Assembly (NCBI GenBank): GCA_002694945.1
Contig: NZNP01000009.1
Coordinates: 19,593-34,355, forward strand
Direction of reading: 5' to 3'
From: Gammaproteobacteria bacterium
Lineage (GTDB): Bacteria > Pseudomonadota > Gammaproteobacteria > Pseudomonadales > Azotimanducaceae
DNA length: 14,763 nt
Positions 8,092 to 14,763 of the stretch are shown here, piece after piece (the first letter of the stretch is position 1; every line of letters starts with the position of its first letter). The notes under the pieces are model-generated. The model made no database searches, was not told the DNA's origin, and was given only the letters and a program-made list of their open reading frames with translations. The translations under genes and the position numbers were made by a program.

Positions 8092-9115
8092 CTTCGATCC
8101 TCGCCAAGTGCGGTTGATAAAGGTCGTCGACATCGGGCGCCATTTCGTGCTGTAACCAACACCTAGACTGATGATGCTCGTCGATAGAGAATGACGGTGG
8201 AAGATTGGCCTCACACAATTTCATGGCATTTGGACATCTTGCGAAATAACCACATCCAATGGGTGGCCTGAAGAGATCGGGTGGGCTCCCTGGTATTGGT
8301 TCGAGAGCCTTCCCTTGATCATCATTATTTGATGGCATGGCGGCTCTCAAGCCGAGAGTATAAGGGTGACTGGACCGATAGAATATTTCGTCGACTTTGC
8401 CCGATTCAACCACCTGTCCTGCATACATCACAGCTACCTTGTCGGCCATTCGAGCGACTACTGCTAAGTCGTGCGTTATCAGAATGATTGACATCTGTTC
8501 TGATCGCTGCAATTCCTGCATAAGTTCTAGAATCTGTGCTTGTATAGTGACGTCAAGAGCAGTCGTTGGTTCATCAGCGATTAGGACAGCAGGATTGCAG
8601 GCGAGGCTCTGGGCGATCATCGCTCGCTGCAACATACCCCCTGAGAACTCAAATGGGTACTGTCGAGCCCGCTTTGCTGCCTCAGGAATGTGCGTCCTTT
8701 CCAGTAACTCAATCGCGATCGCGTAGGCCTCTTTGTGAGACTTTCCGCGATGCACTATGAGCGTCTCGGCAATTTGATTACCGATCGTCATGGTTGGATT
8801 TAAAGATGTCATTGGATCCTGGAAAATCATGCTGACCTTCGAACCCCGAAATCGGCTATCGGCCTCGGCGGATATTCCCAAAATTTCCTCATCGTTGAGA
8901 GTGGCTGAGCCGCGAGTAATTCTGCCAGGAGGCGCAGGGATCAGTCCCATGAGCGACTGTACCGTTACAGACTTTCCGCATCCGGACTCGCCTACGATCG
9001 CCAACGTTCTGCCTCTCTCAACCTCAAAACTGACGCCTCGGACGGCCTGCACCGTGCCTCCATAAGTATCGAACTCGACCGCTAGATCTTCTACTTTTAG
9101 GACAACATCCGTCAT
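8081..9115 (-). CDS. oppD: Peptide ABC transporter ATP-binding protein (OppD/DppD type)
   Basis: First ATPase of the peptide importer. 344 residues. Walker A GESGCGKSV (42-50), Q-loop Q99 in FQDPMTSLNP, signature SGGMLQR (158-164, the form usual in OppD/DppD), Walker B LIADEP (178-183), H-loop H215 in THDLAVVARM, and a C-terminal extension with the Cys motif GCGYFARCP..LC. This C-terminal Cys-rich region is the oligopeptide/dipeptide transporter type and may bind an Fe-S cluster, as in related transporters; that is inference. The ATG overlaps the oppC stop as ATGA, so it is translationally coupled. All ATPase residues are intact. The name is by family; peptide specificity is not shown. Confidence 0.94.
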   Translation of the reverse strand: MTDVVLKVEDLAVEFDTYGGTVQAVRGVSFEVERGRTLAIVGESGCGKSVTVQSLMGLIPAPPGRITRGSATLNDEEILGISAEADSRFRGSKVSMIFQDPMTSLNPTMTIGNQIAETLIVHRGKSHKEAYAIAIELLERTHIPEAAKRARQYPFEFSGGMLQRAMIAQSLACNPAVLIADEPTTALDVTIQAQILELMQELQRSEQMSIILITHDLAVVARMADKVAVMYAGQVVESGKVDEIFYRSSHPYTLGLRAAMPSNNDDQGKALEPIPGSPPDLFRPPIGCGYFARCPNAMKLCEANLPPSFSIDEHHQSRCWLQHEMAPDVDDLYQPHLARIEGAR

Positions 9116-10515
9116 TCGCGTGATCGCATACGTGAATCCAGCGCCTCTGTTAAACCGTCGCCCAAAAGATTGAAGGCAAGCACAGTGATACTGATGAGGG
9201 CGGCAGGGAATATCAGTTCATGGGGGTGGCTTAACATCGTTTTTACCCCCTCGTTGCACATAGAACCCCAAGAAGGGGTTGGTGGAGCGACCCCCATGCC
9301 AATGAAAGATAAAAATGCTTCGGTAAAGATAGCGGCGGGGATAGCGAAAGTCAGCGTAACTAGAATGACTCCCATTGTGTTGGGCAGAATGTGTCTTAGG
9401 ATTATATAGTTGTCTCTTGCACCTAAGAGACGTGCCGCTTCGATATAGCCTTGTTCACGAATCTGAAGGACCTGTCCACGGACTAATCTAGCCGTGGCGG
9501 GCCAGCCTAACAGGACCAGAGCTATAAGCATTGGCAAAATGCCGCTTTCACCAGGCCCGATGCCAAAGGCAATTTTGAATAGGATCATAAAAAGTAGAAA
9601 TGGTAGAGCTACGACGAATTCTGCAAAGCGCATTAGTATCACATCGAAGTAGCCACCGAAATATCCGGCGAAACCACCATAGACGATCCCTATAAGGACA
9701 TAGAGCAAGGGTGCCAAAATTCCGATGAATAAGGAGACTCTAGCGCCCTCCATCAACCTCGCCAGCATATCGCGGCCCAGATAATCTGTTCCGAACGGAT
9801 GAAACTCGATGTTGATCAATTCGCCGACATTAGCATGAGACTTTTCGCCTATAAGATTGCGCTCTATCGCTTCGTCTATCGTTAATACAAGCTGGGGAAT
9901 GACCTTTAGGGTGCTATAGCTTTCGTATTCATCTAACCCGTCAGTTGGGACAATGCTATAATAGTATTCTCGGTCTTCGAGGCTGAGTCGATCTTCGTAA
10001 CTTATCTCATCGCCATGTGTTGATCCTAGTGGCAGTCCGAGATCAGAAAAGCTTGTCGGAAGCCGATTGTTTCGATAAATGTTGTAGCCCTCGGCGCCCG
10101 GCGCTTCATTCCATGTCAGTCTGACTCTCTGAGTTGTGGCGCCTCCTGCCACTTTTAAACCATTAGGTGCGTCGATATGATCTGGGTAGTTCTTTGGTGG
10201 CAAGTAACTTTTAAGTTGGACTCCGCTCCAAGGGGTGTATTTATCGACAAGCATTGCCGTTTTAGGCAGTGATGGTGATTGTGACACTTGATTCAGATCC
10301 TGGAGATCGGGATCAACCTGCCAGGCAACAGGACCTAGGATGGTGAATAGTGTGAGCAGAACTATGATCCAGAGAGATGCTATGGCACGAGTATTCTGCT
10401 TAAGCCTAACCCACGCGTCTTGCCAATATGACAACGATGGCCGAGAGATGTGCTCGACATCATTCATTGCTTTAGCGAGAGTAAAATCTTCCAAAGAGGG
10501 TTGGAAGAAGCTCAC
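9112..10515 (-). CDS. oppC: Peptide ABC transporter permease OppC with inserted fibronectin-III-like domain
   Basis: Inner-membrane permease pairing with OppB. 467 residues, far longer than the usual 300 or so. TM1 lies at about 45-66. A periplasmic segment of about 170 residues then precedes the conserved HPFGTDYLGRD (239-249), after which the normal permease core follows with about five more membrane segments and the EAA loop EAARLLGARDNYIILRHILPN-type region (359-379). The extra segment contains, at about 116-207, a pattern typical of fibronectin type III folds: PNGLKV, then RVRLTWNEAPGAEGYNIYRN, then YEDRLSLEDREYYYSIVPTD, then YESYSTLKVIP. It should sit outside the membrane near the binding-protein docking side. 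The GTG start overlaps the oppB stop as GTGA; ATG codon 17 is the alternative. No frameshift or stop disrupts the insert. Confidence 0.93.
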   Translation of the reverse strand: MSFFQPSLEDFTLAKAMNDVEHISRPSLSYWQDAWVRLKQNTRAIASLWIIVLLTLFTILGPVAWQVDPDLQDLNQVSQSPSLPKTAMLVDKYTPWSGVQLKSYLPPKNYPDHIDAPNGLKVAGGATTQRVRLTWNEAPGAEGYNIYRNNRLPTSFSDLGLPLGSTHGDEISYEDRLSLEDREYYYSIVPTDGLDEYESYSTLKVIPQLVLTIDEAIERNLIGEKSHANVGELINIEFHPFGTDYLGRDMLARLMEGARVSLFIGILAPLLYVLIGIVYGGFAGYFGGYFDVILMRFAEFVVALPFLLFMILFKIAFGIGPGESGILPMLIALVLLGWPATARLVRGQVLQIREQGYIEAARLLGARDNYIILRHILPNTMGVILVTLTFAIPAAIFTEAFLSFIGMGVAPPTPSWGSMCNEGVKTMLSHPHELIFPAALISITVLAFNLLGDGLTEALDSRMRSRE

Positions 10516-11444
10516 GATAATCTTACTCTGGGATCAATGAAACCGTAGAGAATATCGACAATGATTACCATGAGAACAAGGAAGGCTCCATAAAAAACGG
10601 TTGTTCCCATAATGACCGTGTAATCGAGTTGTTGGACAGCTTGTACGAAGTAACGGCCAAGGCCGGGAATTGCGAAAACAAGTTCGACTACAAAGCCGCC
10701 AGTTGTGATTACAGCGATTTGAGGGCCAAGAACGGTTATCACCGGAAGAATGGCATTTCGGAGCTGGTGATGAAAAAAAATGCGAGTTACAGATAACCCC
10801 TTCGCCTTTGCTGTCCTGATATAGTCCTCGTTGACGACTTCTAGCATTGATGAGCGCATCAGCCGGGTTAGAAATGCCATGGTGCCTAGGCCCAGTACGA
10901 GTGCAGGCATCAGCATGTGAGCGAAACTGCCCCAGCCTGCCACGGGTAGAACTGATCCTCCGGCCCAGCTGTTGATATTGACCAACAGCAACTGCCCAAG
11001 GGCGGCAAACACGAAAGACGGTACGGAGATGCCTAGGATGACCAGAAACATAATGAAGATATCGGGTAGTCTGTTTCTATAAATTGCGGTCAATGCGCCC
11101 CAAAGGATTCCTCCGGCTGCAGCAAATATAATTGCCAGAATGCCTAGTGTCGCCGAAACAGGGAAGTGGTCTCGAATGATATCGTTCACGCGTCGGTTCT
11201 GTTGTGTAAATGAAATGCCGAAGTCACCCCGCAACATGTTAGCTATAAAGATCACATACTGCTCTGGCAGGGGACGGTCGAGACCATATTTCGCTTCGAG
11301 ATTGGCTCGGATCTCGTCTGTCACAGCTTTATCGTTCATCAAAGGGTCGCCGGGCACCGAGTGCATGGCGACAAAGGTTGCGGTAGCAATAAACCAGACA
11401 GTAATGACGCCGGCAATCAAGCGCTTTAATGTATAGATGATCAT
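10512..11444 (-). CDS. oppB: Peptide ABC transporter permease (OppB/DppB type)
   Basis: Inner-membrane permease of the importer. 310 residues, family length. The N-terminus IIYTLKRLIAGVITVWFIATATF is the first membrane segment, followed by the conserved HSVPGDP and by YGLDRPLPEQY before the first large loop. The EAA loop lies around EDYIRTAKAKGLSVTRIFF, and the protein ends in the family hallmark DILYGFIDPRVRLS. About six membrane segments can be recognised. The ATG start lies 15 bases after the oppA stop, with only a weak purine stretch upstream. The stop overlaps the oppC GTG start. Nothing unusual was seen in this subunit, in contrast with its partner OppC. Confidence 0.95.
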   Translation of the reverse strand: MIIYTLKRLIAGVITVWFIATATFVAMHSVPGDPLMNDKAVTDEIRANLEAKYGLDRPLPEQYVIFIANMLRGDFGISFTQQNRRVNDIIRDHFPVSATLGILAIIFAAAGGILWGALTAIYRNRLPDIFIMFLVILGISVPSFVFAALGQLLLVNINSWAGGSVLPVAGWGSFAHMLMPALVLGLGTMAFLTRLMRSSMLEVVNEDYIRTAKAKGLSVTRIFFHHQLRNAILPVITVLGPQIAVITTGGFVVELVFAIPGLGRYFVQAVQQLDYTVIMGTTVFYGAFLVLMVIIVDILYGFIDPRVRLS

Positions 11445-11459
11445 TTACGTCCGATCGCT

Positions 11460-13058
11460 CTAGGGTATCACCTTAGCATAGGTGAAGTCGGGATCTGCAC
11501 CGACAACCCGTCTCACAACACCCTTAATCTTGGGGTGTAGCAGATAAATGACACCTTGTTCATATTGCGGCAGTACTGCCGCATCGTCGAATAATATCTG
11601 CTGCGCCTGTCCCATCGCATCCATTCTGACTTTTGGGTCAGTGTTGTCCATTGCAATCCTGATAAGCTTATCGTACTCGGGATTGTTGTAGCGGCCGCGA
11701 TTGTTGAGATTCCATGAGGCGAATAGGTCGCCGAAGGTCATGATGTCGTCGAAGTCGGGTCCCCAGCCCGCGCCGACGATATCAAAATCTCCAGCGGTCA
11801 TTTTAGCTAGACGTTGCTTGAATGTTTGTACGTCGATTTTGAGGTTCAGACCTAACTTGCTTTTGAAGATTCCTTGTATGTATTCCGCTTGTTTGACAGC
11901 AACCGGACTGTCGCCGACCAGTAAGATGAGTTCCGGAATTTCGCTGAGTTCTTCTTGTGCTTTTATGAGGAACTCGTTGGCTTTTGCGACATCATAGTTA
12001 GCCAGCGGCGCCGGATACTCGCGTCGAAACTTGTCTTTAACCCCCATGAGCCAGACGGGGAAAAGACTCTCTCCTCTAAGATTGCCTGGTGTAGCGAGTA
12101 CGCGGTTTACAAGCTCGTCGGGGTCGAAAACATGCTGAATTGCACGGCGCAGGTTTAGATTTCGTGTCACGCGTCCGGGGCGGTGATTATACTCTAGGAA
12201 ATAGACCGCCCCGGTATTGAATCGCCTTATTCTAATGCTCTGGCTAAGGGCATCCTTGTAGGTGTCGCCGTCGAGAGACGTATAAACAATTTTATCGTCG
12301 GTAAAGAGATTTAACCGCGCGCGGGTATCGGCTGTGATGTAATCGGCATTGATGGCATTTAAGTTAATGCTCTGATGGTTCCAATAGTTTGAGTTTTTTA
12401 CCATTCGTAAAGACGCGCTGTGCACCCACTCTGTCATTTCAAACGGGCCATTGTAGAGCAGGTCTTTGGCGTCCGCCGCGTACTTCGAATCTCGAGATTT
12501 CCAGAAGTCCTTTCGTACGGGGAAGTAGGTAGAGAAAGCGGTAAGTTTAGTGAAGTAGGCTGTGGGTCTTTCAAACTCGACGCTCAGCGTCAAGTCGTCA
12601 ATCGCTTTAACCGCCAATTCGTTAACGGCTAGCTCGCCCTTGTTGATCGCTTCGGCGTTTTTGATGGGGTAAAGAATGAAAGCATATTCCGACGCAGTGA
12701 TCGGATTGAGCGCGTTTTGCCAGGCAAAGACAAAGTCATGCGCGGTAACGGGTTTACCGTCGCTCCAGGAAGCATTAGCACGCAGCCAGAACGTTGCATC
12801 CGAATTGTCGATTTCCCATCGTTCCGCAACGCCCGGCACTATGTTGCCACGTCGATCATAGCGGGTTAGACCTTCCATCACGTGGCTGAGTATCATTATG
12901 CTGACAGCATCGGTCGCCCGCATACTATTCAGCTGTGGTGGCTCCTGACCTAGCGCGATAGTTATGGTCTGCGATTCGACATCTACAGCGCTGGCATTGG
13001 GTTGCGCCAACGTTATGTTTGACGTGAGGATTAGTAACGCGGCAATGTGAAATTTCAT
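11460..13058 (-). CDS. oppA: Periplasmic peptide-binding protein (SBP family 5, OppA/DppA type)
   Basis: Captures the solute in the periplasm and delivers it to OppBC. 532 residues, usual for the family. It starts with a short signal peptide (MKFHIAALLILTSNITLA, likely cut after A18); there is no lipobox Cys, so it should be soluble. Family features: QTITIALGQEPPQLNSM at the mature start, VMEGLTRYD, LRANASWSDGKPVTAHDFVFAW (the classic SBP_bac_5 stretch), YNGPFEMTEW, and GAGWGPDFDD near the C-terminus. First gene of the five-gene transporter operon. A TGnTATAAT promoter element lies 28-36 bases upstream. The ribosome binding site is weak. Residue similarity suggests an OppA rather than a DppA or nickel type, but the ligand is not established. 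Confidence 0.93.
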   Translation of the reverse strand: MKFHIAALLILTSNITLAQPNASAVDVESQTITIALGQEPPQLNSMRATDAVSIMILSHVMEGLTRYDRRGNIVPGVAERWEIDNSDATFWLRANASWSDGKPVTAHDFVFAWQNALNPITASEYAFILYPIKNAEAINKGELAVNELAVKAIDDLTLSVEFERPTAYFTKLTAFSTYFPVRKDFWKSRDSKYAADAKDLLYNGPFEMTEWVHSASLRMVKNSNYWNHQSINLNAINADYITADTRARLNLFTDDKIVYTSLDGDTYKDALSQSIRIRRFNTGAVYFLEYNHRPGRVTRNLNLRRAIQHVFDPDELVNRVLATPGNLRGESLFPVWLMGVKDKFRREYPAPLANYDVAKANEFLIKAQEELSEIPELILLVGDSPVAVKQAEYIQGIFKSKLGLNLKIDVQTFKQRLAKMTAGDFDIVGAGWGPDFDDIMTFGDLFASWNLNNRGRYNNPEYDKLIRIAMDNTDPKVRMDAMGQAQQILFDDAAVLPQYEQGVIYLLHPKIKGVVRRVVGADPDFTYAKVIP

Positions 13059-13085
13059 GGGGTTCTATCGATATTTCAATCTCTA

Positions 13086-13094
13086 ATTATAGCA
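13086..13094 (-). promoter_or_regulatory. Extended -10 promoter for the opp operon
   Basis: On the minus strand the bases read TGCTATAAT, a perfect TATAAT hexamer with the TGn extension. No good -35 lies 16-19 bases upstream, which suits an extended -10 promoter. Transcription would start near 13079, leaving a leader of about 20 bases before the oppA ATG. A small dyad TAGCA-G-TGCTA (13090-13100) overlaps the element and could be an operator or chance. It sits in the 52-base gap after the oxidoreductase stop, so oppA can be transcribed independently. Confidence 0.7.
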
Positions 13095-13110
13095 GTGCTA
13101 AATCCTGGAG

Positions 13111-14148
13111 CTAGAAGGGTGGTTCAGCAATACGTAACAATTGTTTGCCTTTGTTCTTTCCCTCGAAAAGTCGAAGAAAAGTTTTCGGCGTATTTTCGAT
13201 GCCTTGCTGAATGTCTTCTGCGTGCTTCAGTTCACCATTGGCGACCCAGTCCGCTAGTTCAGCAACTGCCTCTGTCGCGCGGTGGAAGTAATCAATCAGG
13301 ATGAATCCTTGCATCGTGCAGCGGCGTATGACTAGTTGCATATAATTTTTTGGGCCTGGTGGCAATTCGGTTGCGTTGTAGGATGAAATTCCGCCACATA
13401 GCACGATACGGCCATTCATTGCCATGTTAAGCAGGGCGTCGTCGAGTATTTGCCCGCCCACGTTATCGAAGAAGATGTTTATACCGTCTGGACATTCTTC
13501 TGTTAGACGGTCAAAGACATTTTCAGCCTTGTAATCAATAGCTGCATCAAAATCGAGCTCTTCCGTGAGCCAGTTACACTTCTCGCTACCACCGGCGATA
13601 CCTACGACTTTCGCGGCGCCTTTGATCTTGGCGATCTGACCGGCCACGGAGCCCGTCGCTCCTGCAGCCCCTGAAACCACGACCACATCACCCTTTTGAG
13701 GTTGACCGATATCCAACATGCCAAAGTAAGCAGTCAGTCCGGTGCCACCCAGCGCGCTGAGCATAAGCTCAGGAGCTACTCCTTCAGGAACTTTGTTCAA
13801 GCTTCTGCCCATGGCTCCGGGCGCCCCGTTATCAATAAAATACTCCTGCCAACCCATCATGCCGGTAACGTATTGGCCAGGCTGAAATTCTGGGTTATTC
13901 GATTCAATCACCTGTCCCACTGTGCTGGCCCGCATTACCTCGCCGATCTTTACTGGAGGTACGTAGCTCTTAACGTCGTTGAGCCAGCCGCGCATCGCTG
14001 GCTCAAACGCTAGATAGATATTCCTTACAAGCACCTCGCCTTCACTAATATCAGGCAGATTAGTCTCGACGTATTCGAAGTCGTTTTCGGTAACTAGTCC
14101 TATTGGCCGTGACTTAAGGCGCCATTGGCCATTGATTCTATTTGTCAT
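13111..14148 (-). CDS. NADPH-dependent MDR oxidoreductase, CurA/YncB-like
   Basis: Zinc-independent medium-chain dehydrogenase/reductase of the leukotriene B4 12-hydroxydehydrogenase/CurA branch, which reduces activated C=C bonds of enones with NADPH; the physiological substrate is unknown. 345 residues, the same length as E. coli CurA (YncB). Seen: YLAFEPAMRGWL near residues 45-56 (typical of this branch), GGTGLTAYFGMLDIG before the Rossmann fold, the dinucleotide motif AAGATGSVAGQIAK (161-174), VGIAGGSEKC (182-191), FFDNVGG, and GFILIDYF towards the C-terminus. No catalytic-zinc Cys/His set is seen. The ATG at 14148 has no clear Shine-Dalgarno upstream; no better in-frame start was found. 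It lies 52 bases upstream of oppA on the same strand; co-transcription is possible, but oppA has its own promoter. Confidence 0.92.
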   Translation of the reverse strand: MTNRINGQWRLKSRPIGLVTENDFEYVETNLPDISEGEVLVRNIYLAFEPAMRGWLNDVKSYVPPVKIGEVMRASTVGQVIESNNPEFQPGQYVTGMMGWQEYFIDNGAPGAMGRSLNKVPEGVAPELMLSALGGTGLTAYFGMLDIGQPQKGDVVVVSGAAGATGSVAGQIAKIKGAAKVVGIAGGSEKCNWLTEELDFDAAIDYKAENVFDRLTEECPDGINIFFDNVGGQILDDALLNMAMNGRIVLCGGISSYNATELPPGPKNYMQLVIRRCTMQGFILIDYFHRATEAVAELADWVANGELKHAEDIQQGIENTPKTFLRLFEGKNKGKQLLRIAEPPF

Positions 14149-14614
14149 GAGAGGCTTTCATAGTTTTGGGGCGGTGACTGTAAAGCATCTTTGACTGCGC
14201 GTACAGGCAATGAGGTATAAATCACCGGGTATGCTCAGAAGAGTAAATTATTAGTGCCACGCTAGCTGCTTGGAATTTGTCGAATGCCTAAGAGATTTAG
14301 AGTCTGTTGGATGTTTTTATCTTCCTATTTTTTTCTCATATCAACAGGTGCTAATGGGCCCTAGCACACCCCTATTTGACTCTCATTCGTACTGATGGTT
14401 TACGTTAGCCGTTAGGTTTTGTCATTTCTCTGTAACGCTTTGCGTTTGACAATCTAAGGTGAATAGGACACCAATTTAAATTGGCGTTTCACGCGGGAAT
14501 CAGGGTGGTTATTCATTCTCCTACTCATTTCGCCTCGACCAAAGCTTATCTTTTGCTTGAGAGCAACACGACCATGAATTAGCCTTCAAACTTACAAGTC
14601 TCGAGGGTAAAGCG
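14149..14614. other. Divergent intergenic region
   Basis: No gene is recognised. It separates the minus-strand oxidoreductase from the plus-strand gene at the right edge, so it should hold both promoters, but no hexamer pair is convincing. Visible structure: an inverted repeat GTGCTA (14347-14352) / TAGCAC (14361-14366) around a GGGCCC-containing loop, without an adjoining T-run; a consensus -35 hexamer TTGACA (14446-14451) on the plus strand, lacking a good -10 at 16-18 bases; and a 14-bp perfect palindrome at 14471-14484. Confidence 0.6.
14471..14484. repeat. 14-bp perfect palindrome, possible operator
   Basis: CCAATTTAAATTGG reads the same on both strands. It lies 20 bases after a TTGACA hexamer and about 130 bases before the start of the exported-protein gene. 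Position and symmetry suit a dimeric regulator site, but the regulator cannot be named and AT-rich palindromes of this size can occur by chance. Confidence 0.45.
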
Positions 14615-14763
14615 ATGACAAGAGCCTCCGCTATTATAGTAGTGATGTTAGGAGCAACTCTGCCAGTGATTGGATTAGAGCTACCTCCACTGGAAGATCT
14701 CATGTCAGATTCAGAAATGGAGGTCACGGGTGTGGTAAAGCTTACGCAGGATGAGAAACAAGC
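14615..14763 (+). CDS. N-terminus of an exported protein, cut by window edge
   Basis: The first 49 codons of an open frame running off the right edge. The ATG is preceded by a strong ribosome binding site (GAGGG, about 7 bases upstream), the best in the window, which supports it as a real start. The protein begins MTRASAIIVVMLGATLPVIG, a short signal peptide, followed by an acidic mature start ending in EVTGVVKLTQDEKQ. The TGxxKLTxxE pattern recalls small uncharacterised secreted proteins of Gammaproteobacteria in which a TGL-KL-PEE segment precedes a short helix; that resemblance is from memory and weak. Function unknown. Confidence 0.65.
   Translation, partial: MTRASAIIVVMLGATLPVIGLELPPLEDLMSDSEMEVTGVVKLTQDEKQ

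Noticed and set aside
8092..8214. Longer oppF start at ATG 8214
   Set aside because: The 41 extra residues lie inside oppD and resemble no ATPase N-terminus; GTG 8091 has a ribosome binding site and a family-like start.
14347..14366. GTGCTA/TAGCAC hairpin as a terminator
   Set aside because: The 6-bp stem is not followed by a T-run on either strand, so it is noted only as structure.
14521..14727. Minus-strand open frame of 68 codons at the right edge
   Set aside because: It overlaps the exported-protein gene, which has a strong ribosome binding site and a signal peptide; no domain was recognised.

Overview
The window looks like a piece of a gammaproteobacterial chromosome with mid-range base composition. 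It opens with leuS-lptE-holA, a gene order typical of Gammaproteobacteria. LptE also implies an outer membrane with LPS. I cannot assign a genus from sequence reading alone. No insertion sequence, tRNA, rRNA, CRISPR array or phage gene was seen.

Layout. (1) 1-3539, + strand: the 3' three quarters of leuS, then lptE overlapping its end, then holA 4 bases later. This is a tightly packed housekeeping operon. (2) 3540-3729: a 190-base gap with small inverted repeats and a T-run. (3) 3730-7125, + strand: a CobS-type AAA+ ATPase, a CobT-type VWA protein and a Nudix hydrolase, with a 20-base gap and then an 11-base overlap, so very probably one operon. No cobN-like large subunit and no other B12 gene lies in the window. 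(4) 13058-7147, - strand, convergent with the previous block: a complete peptide ABC transporter in the order binding protein (oppA-like), permeases oppB and oppC, ATPases oppD and oppF. The genes are joined by a 15-base gap and then stop/start overlaps. A TGnTATAAT extended -10 lies just upstream of oppA. (5) 14148-13111, - strand: a CurA/YncB-like NADPH-dependent oxidoreductase, 52 bases upstream of oppA. (6) 14149-14614: a gap of about 470 bases carrying two inverted repeats. (7) 14615 to the end, + strand: the first 49 codons of an exported protein with a good ribosome binding site.

How the genes work together. Block 1 serves translation, LPS export and replication. Block 3 pairs an AAA+ motor with its VWA partner, the arrangement that drives metal insertion in aerobic cobaltochelatase; here the catalytic subunit must be elsewhere or replaced. 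Block 4 should import peptides or similar small solutes.

Points that stand out: OppC carries an extra periplasmic domain of about 90 residues that reads like a fibronectin type III fold; holA contains a perfect 30-bp palindrome inside the reading frame; LeuRS lacks the leucine-specific insertion found in E. coli and Pseudomonas and has unusual residues around two active-site motifs; and CobS/CobT sit next to a Nudix gene without CobN.
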